From: Mycobacterium syngnathidarum
GTDB taxonomy: Bacteria > Actinomycetota > Actinomycetes > Mycobacteriales > Mycobacteriaceae
DNA: 64,000 bases
Direction of reading: 5' to 3'
Assembly (NCBI RefSeq): GCF_001942625.1
Contig: NZ_MLCL01000091.1
Coordinates: forward strand, 51,826-115,825
The position numbers and the translations under genes were made by a program. Shown here in pieces: positions 1-9,101 of the stretch. Numbering within the stretch: position 1 is the first letter of the stretch; each line of letters starts with the position of its first letter. The notes under the pieces were generated by a model. That model was not told the DNA's origin, did no database searches, and saw only the letters and a list, made by a program, of their open reading frames with translations.

Positions 1-1
1 A

Positions 2-676
<675 letters not shown>

Positions 677-680
677 ATCT

Positions 681-920
681 TCAGGCGGTTTCGGCTCCCA
701 CGCCGAAGCCGACCCGGCGCACATCGGCGGCGCCGATCTCCACATAGGCGATCCGGCTGGTCTGCACCAGGAAACGCCGCCCCTTCTCGTCAGTCAGCGC
801 CAGCACACCCGAATCCGTACCGAGCGCGTCGGTGACCTGCTGCTCCACCTCGGTGGGTGTCTGCGCGCTGTTGAAGGTCAGCTCGCGCGGGCTGTCCGTG
901 ACACCGATTTTGACCTCCAC
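681..920 (-). CDS. TB9.4-like small protein (DUF3107, Rv3208A homologue)
   Basis: A 79-residue protein starting MEVKIGVTDSPRELTF, matching the actinobacterial DUF3107 family (M. tuberculosis TB9.4, Rv3208A). The sequence suggests a compact alpha/beta fold with no signal peptide or membrane segment. The start is GTG at 920, with GAAGGG eight bases upstream as ribosome-binding site. Its 3' end converges on fasR with 4 bases between the stop codons. TB9.4 is known as an antigen; its biochemical role is unknown and nothing in the sequence settles it. Confidence 0.85.
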   Translation of the reverse strand: MEVKIGVTDSPRELTFNSAQTPTEVEQQVTDALGTDSGVLALTDEKGRRFLVQTSRIAYVEIGAADVRRVGFGVGAETA

Positions 921-1151
921 GCTGGACCCTTCTTTCTTTTCTCGCGTCGTGTGTCGACTTCCCTGAGCAGGCTAATGGACGGCCGGAGCCCGCCGCCGCC
1001 AGCGGGTGCTCGCCGAGCTACGCCGTGCGCGAAACGCAGATACCGAACCGAGTCCGGACCGTGACCGACACGCCTGAAGCTCGACCTCATCTGTCACTTC
1101 TGCCTCGATAGCATCAGGGCCGATATTGGACGAGACGACTGGGGCAGCCGC

Positions 1152-1928
1152 ATGACCAGGCACTATTCGCCGTACGACACCGCCGCGACCGAGCGCTTCG
1201 GGGACCACTCGTATGAGCCGAGCGGGTACTCCGGCCACACCCCCGACTACCAGACCGACTACTCGACGGGCCGCTACGGCGCCGACGCCGAGGCGGACTA
1301 CGGCTACGACGCCGACTACGACGACGAGGTCACCTTCTACGAAGAGCCCATCGACCGGCGCTGGATCTGGGTGGCCGCCGTGGCCGGCGCGATCCTGCTG
1401 ATCGCGGTCATCTGCACCGTGGTGATCCTCGGCGGCGGAGACAGCGGCTCCGTGTCGGCCACCGTGACCTCGGCGCAACCGACCCAGACCGCCGCGCCGA
1501 CCCAGGACGCCACGTCGAAGCCGGTTCCGCCGCGCGCCGCGCCGACCGCCCCGTTGTCACCCGAGACCGTCACCACGGTGACGCCGACACCCAGCGCCAC
1601 CGCGACACCCGCGCCCGTACCGCCGCCTGCGGCCGCACCGCCGGCAGCGGTGGCCACCCCGAACGCCATCACCTACCGGGTGACCGGCAACCGGCAGCTC
1701 ATCGACCTGGTGACGATCGTCTACACCGACGCGCAGGGCGCGCTGCAGACCGACATCAACGTCGCGCTGCCGTGGGCCAAGACCGTGGTGCTCAACCCCG
1801 GCGTGACACTCAAATCCGTGACCGCGACCAGTGTCGCCGGTCAGCTCAACTGCTCCATCACCGACGCGTCGGGCAACGTCCTCGTCGCACAGGCCAACAA
1901 CACCATGATCACCACCTGCACGCAGTAG
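1152..1928 (+). CDS. MmpS-like single-pass membrane protein (Rv3209 homologue)
   Basis: A 258-residue protein with three parts. Residues 1-68 are an acidic cytoplasmic tail rich in Tyr, Asp and Gly (for example YGYDADYDDE). Residues 71-93 form one transmembrane segment. Residues about 97-165 are a Thr/Pro/Ala linker, followed by a C-terminal domain of about 90 residues beginning NAITYRVTGNRQLIDLV. The C-terminal domain resembles the periplasmic beta domain of MmpS proteins, accessory subunits of MmpL lipid transporters. No mmpL gene lies nearby. It occupies the position of Rv3209, a Thr/Pro-rich protein. A role in envelope transport is inference. Confidence 0.75.
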   Translation: MTRHYSPYDTAATERFGDHSYEPSGYSGHTPDYQTDYSTGRYGADAEADYGYDADYDDEVTFYEEPIDRRWIWVAAVAGAILLIAVICTVVILGGGDSGSVSATVTSAQPTQTAAPTQDATSKPVPPRAAPTAPLSPETVTTVTPTPSATATPAPVPPPAAAPPAAVATPNAITYRVTGNRQLIDLVTIVYTDAQGALQTDINVALPWAKTVVLNPGVTLKSVTATSVAGQLNCSITDASGNVLVAQANNTMITTCTQ

Positions 1929-1965
1929 CGACCGAATCAACAAGCGCGGACTGGGTCTGGCGGCC

Positions 1966-2664
1966 TTACGCCAGGCCCAGTTCCTGCATCCGGGACTGGT
2001 GGGTGTTCTGCAGCCGGCCGAAGAACTCGGCCAACTGCGTCAGCCCCTCGCCGCTGGACATCACGAGATCGACGAGCTCGTCGTGATCGGCCAGCACGAA
2101 CTGGGCTTGGGTGACGGCCTCTCCGAGCAGTCGACGCGCCCACAGCGCCAGCCGATGACGCTGACGATCGCTGGCTGTCACCGCGGCCCGAACCTCGGCG
2201 ACGACGAACTGCGAATGCCCCGTCTCGGCCAGCACCGCGCGCACCACCGTCGCCACCGACTCCGGCAAGGCGTCGGCGATCTCGAGGTAGAAGTCCGCGG
2301 CGAGCGCATCGCCGATATAGGTCTTGACCAACGCCTCCAGCCACGTGCTCGGAGTGGTCATCCGGTGGTAGTTCTCCAAGGCGGACGCATACTTCGTCAT
2401 CGCCGAGACAACGTCAACTCCCCTGCGCTCCAAGGCATCTCGCAGCAGCTCGTAATGGCCCATCTCAGCAGCGGCCATGCTCGCCATGTTGATCCGGCCA
2501 CGCAGGTTCGGCGCCATGCGCGCTTCCTCGGTGAGCCGGTAGAACGCCGCGACCTCGCCGTAGGCCAGCACCGCGAACAACTCGTTGACCCCGGGATGAT
2601 CCGCCGGCACGCCCGAATCGACCGGTTTGGCGATCTGTTCCGCGGCAGGCTGAGGCGAATTCAT
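1966..2664 (-). CDS. Ferritin-like diiron protein (MiaE-like, Rv3210c homologue)
   Basis: A 232-residue helical protein with candidate diiron ligands: a Glu in FAVLAYGEVAAFYRL and two E-x-x-H elements, AAAEMGHYE and LAETGHSQF. This spacing fits the ferritin-like superfamily, in particular the actinobacterial family related to tRNA-(ms2io6A) hydroxylase MiaE. The true substrate is unknown, and the tRNA hydroxylase name should not be taken literally. I chose ATG 2664; an in-frame ATG exists at 2709, but the extra 15 residues are unlike the family. It is transcribed away from rhlE, so the two share the intergenic region at 2665-2958. Confidence 0.75.
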   Translation of the reverse strand: MNSPQPAAEQIAKPVDSGVPADHPGVNELFAVLAYGEVAAFYRLTEEARMAPNLRGRINMASMAAAEMGHYELLRDALERRGVDVVSAMTKYASALENYHRMTTPSTWLEALVKTYIGDALAADFYLEIADALPESVATVVRAVLAETGHSQFVVAEVRAAVTASDRQRHRLALWARRLLGEAVTQAQFVLADHDELVDLVMSSGEGLTQLAEFFGRLQNTHQSRMQELGLA

Positions 2665-2958
2665 GACGCCAACTCTAGACGCCGCCAGGCAACCCTGATG
2701 GGCTGGCAAATCGGCCCAGATAGCGCGACCAGCTACAATGGCATGTGGTAACGGCTTCGAGCCGACATTTTGAGCACCCGAACCGCTACCAGGAAATGTG
2801 CGTGCACGCAGTTGGCCCGCCCTGTGGAGCTGGGCCCAACGGATCGGCAGCGCCGAGGATACGAACCTTGTCCGGGCGAACCCGACCGTTTCACCGTCAG
2901 ACTCCGTGTGCGCTGGATGCCCATGAGGTTTGACAGTGAAAGGCCACCTCTACCAACC
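2665..2958 (+). promoter_or_regulatory. rhlE promoter and long structured 5' leader
   Basis: A TACAAT sequence at 2734-2739 fits a mycobacterial -10 element, giving a predicted transcript start near 2746 and a leader of about 210 bases before the rhlE start codon. The leader contains an early hairpin, CGGCT-TCG-AGCCG at 2752-2764 followed by ACATTTTG, and a second domain closed by CAGCGC (2848-2853) and GCGCTG (2910-2915) that encloses a CGGG-CGAA-CCCG hairpin at 2873-2884. Long leaders are common on DEAD-box helicase genes, where they can serve autoregulation or cold control; here that is inference. Confidence 0.45.
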
Positions 2959-4461
2959 ATGACGCATGTAAACAAAACATTTGCCGAGCTCGGCGTCCGC
3001 GACGAAATTGTCCGCGCACTCAGCGAGAACGGCATCCAGCACCCCTTTGCCATCCAAGAACTGACCCTGCCGCTGGCGCTGGCCGGCGACGACCTGATCG
3101 GCCAGGCCCGTACCGGGATGGGCAAGACCTACGCGTTCGGTATCCCGCTGCTGCACCGGATCTCCTCGGACGAGACCCGCCCGCTCAACGGCACCCCCCG
3201 GGCCCTGATCGTGGTGCCCACCCGCGAGCTGTGCCTGCAGGTTTACGACGACCTCGCCGGCGCCGCCAAGCATCTGACCACCGGCGATCGCAAATTCGCC
3301 GTGACCTCGATCTACGGCGGCCGTCCCTATGAACCCCAGATCGAAGCGCTGCGCAAGGGCGTCGACGTCGTCGTCGGCACCCCGGGCCGGCTGCTCGACC
3401 TGGCCCAGCAAGGGCACCTGCAGCTGGGCGGACTGTCCGTGCTGGTGCTCGACGAAGCCGACGAGATGCTCGACTTGGGCTTCCTGCCCGACATCGAGCG
3501 GATCCTCCGGCTCACCCCCGACGACCGTCAGTCGATGCTGTTCTCGGCCACCATGCCGGACCCGATCATCACGCTGGCCCGCACGTTCATGAACCAGCCG
3601 ACCCACATCCGGGCCGAGGCCCCGCATTCGGCTGCCACTCACGACACCACCGAGCAGTTCGCCTACCGGGCCCACGCCCTGGACAAGTCGGAGCTGGTGA
3701 GCCGGATCCTGCAGGCCGACGGCCGCGGCGCCACGATGATCTTCACCCGCACCAAGCGCACCGCGCAGAAGGTGTCCGACGAACTCGCCGAACGCGGGTT
3801 CAAAGTCGACGCCGTGCACGGTGACCTGGGCCAGGGCGCCCGGGAGAAAGCGCTCAAGTCGTTCCGCACCGGTGCCGTGGACGTGCTCGTGGCCACGGAT
3901 GTGGCCGCACGCGGTATCGACATCGACGACGTCACTCACGTCATCAATTACCAGTGCCCCGAAGACGAGCAGGCCTACGTGCACCGCATCGGCCGCACCG
4001 GGCGCGCCGGCAAGACCGGTGTCGCGATCACCCTGGTCGACTGGGACGAACTGGCCCGCTGGGAGACGATCGACAAGGCGCTGAACCTGGGCTACCCCGA
4101 GCCCGCCGAGACCTATTCCAGCTCCCCGCACGTCTACGAGGAGCTGGGGATCCCGAGCGACGCCACCGGGCGCATCGGCGAACCGCGCAAGGCCACCGCC
4201 AAGCGCAGCCCCGACGAGAAGCGCATCTCCTCGACAGACTCCGCGGATCGGCCCGCCAGGGCCAAGACCCGCACCCGTCGGCGGACCCGCGGTGGCCAGT
4301 CGGCCACCGGGCATCCCGGGGGCACCGCGGCTCCGGCGCAAGACAGCGCCGAGGCCGCACCGGCGGCCGAGTCCGAGGCCACCGCGGGCGACGCGTCGAG
4401 CTCCGGCCGTCGCCGCCGCCGGCGCCGTCCGCGTAAGACCGAGACCGCTACTGCCGGCTGA
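2959..4461 (+). CDS. rhlE: DEAD-box ATP-dependent RNA helicase RhlE
   Basis: A 500-residue RNA helicase with all core motifs: ARTGMGKT (motif I, 50-57), PTREL, TPGRLLD, DEAD (165-168), SAT, an ATDVAARGIDID stretch and HRIGRTGRAG. The C-terminal tail after about residue 380 is basic and low complexity, ending in an Arg-rich block, as is usual for RNA-binding extensions in mycobacterial RhlE. It unwinds structured RNA and is expected in the degradosome or in ribosome biogenesis. The frame stays open upstream to 2770, but ATG 2959 (MTHVNKTFAELGV) matches the start of M. tuberculosis Rv3211. A gene for a membrane beta-propeller protein follows. Confidence 0.93.
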   Translation: MTHVNKTFAELGVRDEIVRALSENGIQHPFAIQELTLPLALAGDDLIGQARTGMGKTYAFGIPLLHRISSDETRPLNGTPRALIVVPTRELCLQVYDDLAGAAKHLTTGDRKFAVTSIYGGRPYEPQIEALRKGVDVVVGTPGRLLDLAQQGHLQLGGLSVLVLDEADEMLDLGFLPDIERILRLTPDDRQSMLFSATMPDPIITLARTFMNQPTHIRAEAPHSAATHDTTEQFAYRAHALDKSELVSRILQADGRGATMIFTRTKRTAQKVSDELAERGFKVDAVHGDLGQGAREKALKSFRTGAVDVLVATDVAARGIDIDDVTHVINYQCPEDEQAYVHRIGRTGRAGKTGVAITLVDWDELARWETIDKALNLGYPEPAETYSSSPHVYEELGIPSDATGRIGEPRKATAKRSPDEKRISSTDSADRPARAKTRTRRRTRGGQSATGHPGGTAAPAQDSAEAAPAAESEATAGDASSSGRRRRRRRPRKTETATAG

Positions 4462-4495
4462 CCGGCGAACGCCGAAGACCTGACGGCACCAGTCC

Positions 4496-5734
4496 ATGGT
4501 CAAACCCGAACGCCGCACCCGCGGCGACATGGCGGCCGCCGCGGCAATCGTCGCCATCGTCGCACTGGCAGCCGGCCTGATCTGGTGGACCAGTGATGCC
4601 CGGGCCACCATCAGCAGGCCCGCCGCCGCACCGGTTCCGTACCTCACCCCGGCCAGTGAGGTGCCGGCCGGTCTACAGCAGCTGTGGACCACCGAAAGCC
4701 CGAAGACCACCGAACCCGTGCTCGCGGGCGGGTCGGTGGTGACGGGCCACGGATCCACCATCGAGGGCCGAGATCCGGTCACCGGGGCAGTGCTGTGGAG
4801 CTACGCGCGCGACCTCGAACTGTGCGGCGTGACTTCGGTGTACCAGCACGCCGTCGCGGTGTATCCGGATGTTCGCGGCTGCGGACAGGTCAGCACCGTC
4901 GACGGCAAGACCGGCCGCCGCGGACCGGCCCGCACCGCGTACGCCGACCCCGAGGTCCGGCTGTCGACCGACGGCTCGACGGTGCTCTCGGCCGGGGACA
5001 GCCGCCTGGAGCTGTGGCGCTCGGACATGGTGCGGATGCTGTCCTACGGCGCCCTGGATGCCCGGATCAAGCCCGATGTACCGGCCTCACCGGTGTGCCG
5101 CCAACTGTCGGCGGCGGCGAGTTCCTCGGCCGTGTCGGTGCTGGAATCGTGTCCGAAGAGCAAGTTCATCCGGCTCACGCTGCTTCGCCCGGCCGACGAA
5201 GAAGACACCCCCGACGTGCGCTACGTCGAGCTGCAGGACATCACCGACGAGGCCGGCGCCAAGGTGATCGCGGTGTCAGGCACCACGACCGCGGTGTACC
5301 TGCCCACCCCGCGGCCGATGGTGAACGTCATCGACGAGACGGGCAAGACCCTGGCCAGCCTGCCGCTGGCCGAACCGGCCGCACCGCAGTCGACCACCAC
5401 CCGCACCGGGGACGTGATCAGCTGGTGGACCGGGGACTCGGTTCTGGTCTTCAGCACCACCGGGACCGCCGGCCTCCAGTACAAGTTCACCGTGACGCCC
5501 ACAGTGGACGAGTCCGGACCTCATCTGCCCGTCGGGCCCGCCACGGTGATGGCCGGACAGCTCCTGGTTCCGGTCAACGACGGTTACGACGTCTTCGATC
5601 AGCAGACCGGTACCGGACAGCGCCACATCGCGCTGCCCCGCACACCCAGCGTGTCGCCGGTGGTCCCGGCGGCCGCCGGAGACACCCTGCTAGAGCAGCG
5701 CGGCACCGAATTGGTGGCCCTCGGTGCGGCGTGA
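4496..5734 (+). CDS. Membrane-anchored PQQ-like beta-propeller protein (Rv3212 homologue)
   Basis: A 412-residue protein with a short basic N-terminus, one membrane anchor at about residues 13-32, and an extracytoplasmic domain with PQQ-like blade signatures (VTGAVLWSYARD; a DQQTGTGQRHIALP-type repeat near the end). It corresponds to M. tuberculosis Rv3212, an Ala/Val-rich protein. The fold suggests a binding or scaffold role at the outer face of the membrane; there are no visible catalytic residues. It lies 34 bp behind rhlE on the same strand and may be cotranscribed. The following PP2C gene converges on it with 7 bases between. Confidence 0.75.
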   Translation: MVKPERRTRGDMAAAAAIVAIVALAAGLIWWTSDARATISRPAAAPVPYLTPASEVPAGLQQLWTTESPKTTEPVLAGGSVVTGHGSTIEGRDPVTGAVLWSYARDLELCGVTSVYQHAVAVYPDVRGCGQVSTVDGKTGRRGPARTAYADPEVRLSTDGSTVLSAGDSRLELWRSDMVRMLSYGALDARIKPDVPASPVCRQLSAAASSSAVSVLESCPKSKFIRLTLLRPADEEDTPDVRYVELQDITDEAGAKVIAVSGTTTAVYLPTPRPMVNVIDETGKTLASLPLAEPAAPQSTTTRTGDVISWWTGDSVLVFSTTGTAGLQYKFTVTPTVDESGPHLPVGPATVMAGQLLVPVNDGYDVFDQQTGTGQRHIALPRTPSVSPVVPAAAGDTLLEQRGTELVALGAA

Positions 5735-5741
5735 CGCCGAC

Positions 5742-6443
5742 TCAGCCGATGTCGATCACGATCACGGTGGTGTTGTCGCTACCGCCGGCATCATTGGCCA
5801 CCTGAACCAGCCGCTGCGCCGCGACCTCGGGCTCAGCATCGGCGGCCGCGACGGCGATGTCCGCATCCTCGGCGCCGGCGAACAAGCCGTCACTGCTGAT
5901 CAACAAGCGGTCGCCGGGACGGCAATCCAGATCGAACAAATCCGGCCGGATGACCGGGCCGATACCCAACGCCCTCGTAAGCAGGTGGCGGTGCGGGTGG
6001 AAACGGGCTTCCTCCCGGGTGATCTCACCGACACGCACCAGTTCCCCGGAGACGCTGTGATCATCGGTGAGCTGACACATGACACCGTCGCGGATCCGGT
6101 TCAGCGGCGAATCCCCGATGTTGATGGCCATGGGGCCACCCTGCTCGTCGCCGAACATCGCGACCACCGTCAGCGTGGCGCCCGAACTCGTCCCCGAAGC
6201 GCTGACGTGTGCGAAGACCTGCTCGTTGGCTCGCTGTACCGCACCGACAAGCCCGTCGCGGTCAGGCTCCGCGGCGAATCCCGCGGCCAGCACCTCCACC
6301 GCGATCCGGCTGGCGTGTTCACCGCCGGGCCCGAAACCGTCGGCAATCGCATACAGGATGCCGTCGGCGAGGTACGAATCCTGGTTGGTCTGCCGCACCG
6401 GCCCCTGATCGGTGGCCGTCGCGGACCGTAACACCGAAGCCAT
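5742..6443 (-). CDS. PP2C-family serine/threonine phosphatase
   Basis: A 233-residue cytosolic PP2C-type phosphatase. The metal-binding motifs are visible: RQTNQDS near the N-terminus, AIADGFGPGGEH (usually ADGMGG), LLISSDGLF, and GGSDNTTVIV at the C-terminus. It lacks a transmembrane segment, unlike the mycobacterial PstP. ATG 6443 is preferred over an in-frame GTG or ATG at 6482 because GAGAGG lies upstream. It sits between the Rv3212-like gene and parA, where I recall no such gene in M. tuberculosis, so it looks like an addition in this lineage. Substrates are unknown; partner kinases or anti-anti-sigma factors would be plausible. Confidence 0.85.
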   Translation of the reverse strand: MASVLRSATATDQGPVRQTNQDSYLADGILYAIADGFGPGGEHASRIAVEVLAAGFAAEPDRDGLVGAVQRANEQVFAHVSASGTSSGATLTVVAMFGDEQGGPMAINIGDSPLNRIRDGVMCQLTDDHSVSGELVRVGEITREEARFHPHRHLLTRALGIGPVIRPDLFDLDCRPGDRLLISSDGLFAGAEDADIAVAAADAEPEVAAQRLVQVANDAGGSDNTTVIVIDIG

Positions 6444-6551
6444 CCAGATCGTCCTCTCGTCGCCCCGGCGACCCCCTGCCACCGGAGAAGATTGAGCGAG
6501 CGCCGCGGGCCATCAACGAGGGCCTCACGCCTCGGCCAGGTCGAGTGGCGT

Positions 6552-7349
6552 CTAGACCACCTCTGGCGTGAACGTCGGAAGCTTCTTGCCCGACTTCCAA
6601 TGTTTGAGCAACGCCTGGGCCAACTCACGGTAGGCCAGGCCCCCTTTGCTCTTACGGCCGGCCAACACCGACGATCCCGAGGCACTGGCCTCGGCGAAGC
6701 GGACTGTGCGCGGGATCGGCGGGGCCAACACGGGCAGCTCGTACCGGTCGGCGACATCCAGCAGCACGTCGCGACTGTGGGTGGTGCGCGAATCGTAGAG
6801 CGTGGGCAGCGCGCCCAGCAGCGCCAGCTCGGGATTGGTGATCTGCTGAACATCGGCGATCGTGCGCAGGAACTGGCCCACGCCGCGGTGCGCCAGGGTT
6901 TCGCACTGCAACGGCACGATCACTTCGTTCGCGGCGGTCAGACCGTTGAGCGTCAACACGCCCAACGACGGCGGACAGTCGATGATCACCACGTCGAAGT
7001 CGTCGGAAACCTTGGCCAGGGCCCGCTTGAGCGCGTACTCGCGCCCCGCCCGCATCAACAGCATGGCCTCGGAGCCCGCCAGGTCGATGTTGGCCGGCAG
7101 CAGCGACATCCCCTCGGCCGTCTCGACCAGGGCCGCCCCCGGCTCGACATCGCCGAGCAACACCTCGTGCACGGACACCGGCAACTTGTCCGGGTCATGT
7201 CCCAATGAAAACGTCAGACAGCCTTGCGGATCCAGGTCGACCAGCAGGACCCGTCGTCCCTGCTCGGACATCGCCGCTCCCAGCGACGCCACCGTCGTCG
7301 TCTTGGCTACCCCACCCTTTTGATTGGCGACCGCTAATACTCGCGTCAC
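6552..7349 (-). CDS. ParA/Soj-family ATPase (Rv3213c homologue)
   Basis: A 265-residue ParA/MinD-family P-loop ATPase. It has the deviant Walker A KGGVAKTT at residues 11-18 with its signature lysine, a Walker A' motif (VLLVDLDPQG) and Walker B (VVIIDCPPSLG). It matches Rv3213c, an orphan ParA outside the oriC parAB operon, and there is no parB next to it. The GTG start at 7349 gives the same N-terminus as in M. tuberculosis; an ATG at 7379 is an alternative. The gene is divergent from gpm2, with a 58-bp gap holding both promoters. A role in positioning a protein or DNA cargo is inferred from family. Confidence 0.88.
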   Translation of the reverse strand: MTRVLAVANQKGGVAKTTTVASLGAAMSEQGRRVLLVDLDPQGCLTFSLGHDPDKLPVSVHEVLLGDVEPGAALVETAEGMSLLPANIDLAGSEAMLLMRAGREYALKRALAKVSDDFDVVIIDCPPSLGVLTLNGLTAANEVIVPLQCETLAHRGVGQFLRTIADVQQITNPELALLGALPTLYDSRTTHSRDVLLDVADRYELPVLAPPIPRTVRFAEASASGSSVLAGRKSKGGLAYRELAQALLKHWKSGKKLPTFTPEVV

Positions 7350-7407
7350 ACCTTCATCCAAGCACGCTCTCGGCGGCATTGCCGGAACGTGCGGCAGAAT
7401 CGCCGGT

Positions 7408-8019
7408 GTGAGCGACCGCCTGCACCGCCTGATCCTGCTCCGCCACGGCGAGACCGAGTGGTCGGCCAGCGGCAGGCACACCGGCCGCACCGAGCTCGAA
7501 CTCACCGGGGCCGGGCGCGAGCAGGCCGTGCTGGCCCGCCCGGCACTTGCCGAACTGCAGCTGAGCGATCCGCTGGTGATCAGCAGCCCCCGGCGCCGCG
7601 CGCTGGATACCGCCGAGCTGGCCGGCCTGCACGTCGACGAGGTCGACCCCGTGCTGTCCGAGTGGGATTACGGCGATTACGAGGGGCTGACCACTCCGCA
7701 GATCCGGCAGACGGTCCCGGACTGGTTGGTGTGGACGCATGGCGCGCCCGGCGGAGAGTCGGTGGCGCAGGTCAGTGCCCGGGCCGACCGGGCCGTCGCA
7801 CTGGCTCTGGAACACGTGCCCGCCCGGGATGTGGTGTTCGTCGGGCACGGTCATTTCTCCCGCGCGGTGTTGACGCGCTGGGCGGAACTACCTGTGGCCG
7901 AAGGGATCCGGGTGTCGATGGTGCCCGCGTCGCTGGCGGTGTGCGGTTTCGAGCACGGCATACGCCAGATCACCGCGCTCGGTCTGACCGGTCACCCCAA
8001 CCCCTGCCTGTCGCTGTGA
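7408..8019 (+). CDS. gpm2: Histidine phosphatase family protein (Gpm2/Rv3214-like acid phosphatase)
   Basis: A 203-residue member of the histidine phosphatase (phosphoglycerate mutase-like) superfamily. The catalytic LLRHGETEW lies near the N-terminus and the second catalytic His is in VFVGHGHFSR. It is named gpm2 in M. tuberculosis (Rv3214), but the enzyme is better described there as an acid phosphatase than a mutase. GTG 7408 gives the conserved length. Its stop codon overlaps the start of entC by 4 bases (GTGA), so the two are translationally coupled. The physiological substrate is unknown. Confidence 0.88.
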   Translation: MSDRLHRLILLRHGETEWSASGRHTGRTELELTGAGREQAVLARPALAELQLSDPLVISSPRRRALDTAELAGLHVDEVDPVLSEWDYGDYEGLTTPQIRQTVPDWLVWTHGAPGGESVAQVSARADRAVALALEHVPARDVVFVGHGHFSRAVLTRWAELPVAEGIRVSMVPASLAVCGFEHGIRQITALGLTGHPNPCLSL

Positions 8020-9101
8020 ACCCGTCGTTCGTGCTGGCCGGCCCGGCCGGCGCCGTGCTGGCCGAGGGCAGGCGCGCCGGGTTCGCCGACATCACCGATG
8101 CCCAGGCGGCGCTGCAGTCCGGCACGCCAATCGTGCTGGGCGCCTTGCCCTTCGACCTGAAGGCTCCGGCCGCCCTCTACGAGCCCGAGGCGGTTCAGTT
8201 CGCCGATGCACTGCCGGCCTGGCCCACCAGCCCGCCCCCGGCGGTGGTGGGCCGCGAGACCCTGCCGCCGGGTCCGGTGCACCGCACCCGGGTCGCCGAG
8301 GCGATCCGGCGGCTGCGCGACCCGCACGACCCGATCGACAAGGTGGTCCTGGCCCGAGCGCTGCGGCTGACCGCAGATTCGCCGTGGGACGTGCGCAGCG
8401 TGCTGCGCCGCCTGGCCGGGGCCGACCCCGCGGCCACGGTCTACCTGGCGGACCTGACCGCGGCAGGAGGAACCCACACCGGCACCGCCCTGGTGGGCGC
8501 GAGCCCCGAATTGTTGGTGGCACGCAAGGGTCAGAAGGTGATCTGTCAGCCGTTCGCCGGTTCCGCACCTCGATCGGCAGACCCGCAGACCGATGCGGCC
8601 AACGCGGCCGCACTGGCCGCATCGGCGAAGAACCGCCACGAACATCAACTGGTGGTGGACATGATGCGCCAGGCCCTGGATCCGCTGTGTGTGGAGCTGC
8701 AGATCGCCGACGAGCCGCAGCTGCACGGCACCGACGCGCTATGGCACCTGAGCACCCCTGTCATCGGTCAGTTGCGCGAAACGCACACCACAGCAATTGA
8801 TCTGGCACTCGCACTGCATCCGACCCCGGCGGTCGGCGGCGTCCCGACGGACCGTGCCGCCGCACTGATCTCCGAGCTGGAAGGCGATCGTGGGTTTTAC
8901 GCGGGTGCCGTCGGCTGGTGCGACAACCGCGGCGACGGGCGCTGGGTGGTCTCGATCCGGTGCGCGGTGTTGTCCGCGGATCGATATACGGCGCTGGCCA
9001 GTGCCGGCGGCGGTATCGTCGCCGAATCCGATCCAGATGACGAAGTCGACGAGACCACCACCAAGTTCAGGACCATCCTGACAGGACTAGGGGCGACATG
9101 A
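8016..9101 (+). CDS. entC: Isochorismate synthase-like chorismate-binding enzyme EntC
   Basis: A 361-residue chorismate-utilising enzyme. Conserved elements of the catalytic half are visible: FAGSAPRSAD, NRHEHQLV, LHPTPAVGG, RGFYAGAVGW, and the final GGGIVAESDPDDE metal-binding segment. It should isomerise chorismate to isochorismate, feeding menaquinone or salicylate-type siderophore synthesis. Mycobactin synthesis normally uses MbtI, so a menaquinone role is at least as likely. The GTG start overlaps the gpm2 stop and the stop overlaps the next GNAT gene (ATGA), making a three-gene coupled unit also present as Rv3214-Rv3216. Confidence 0.88.
   Translation: MNPSFVLAGPAGAVLAEGRRAGFADITDAQAALQSGTPIVLGALPFDLKAPAALYEPEAVQFADALPAWPTSPPPAVVGRETLPPGPVHRTRVAEAIRRLRDPHDPIDKVVLARALRLTADSPWDVRSVLRRLAGADPAATVYLADLTAAGGTHTGTALVGASPELLVARKGQKVICQPFAGSAPRSADPQTDAANAAALAASAKNRHEHQLVVDMMRQALDPLCVELQIADEPQLHGTDALWHLSTPVIGQLRETHTTAIDLALALHPTPAVGGVPTDRAAALISELEGDRGFYAGAVGWCDNRGDGRWVVSIRCAVLSADRYTALASAGGGIVAESDPDDEVDETTTKFRTILTGLGAT

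Noticed and set aside
2845..2920. A tRNA-like pattern on the minus strand within the rhlE leader (GGATACGAACC resembles the complement of a T-arm, with closing CAGCGC/GCGCTG).
   Set aside because: The D-arm and anticodon arm cannot be drawn in canonical form and the T-stem has a mismatch; it is better read as leader RNA structure.
2745..2933. A 62-codon frame (GTG start) in the rhlE leader.
   Set aside because: Composition is not protein-like, there is no ribosome-binding site, and it starts almost at the predicted transcript start.
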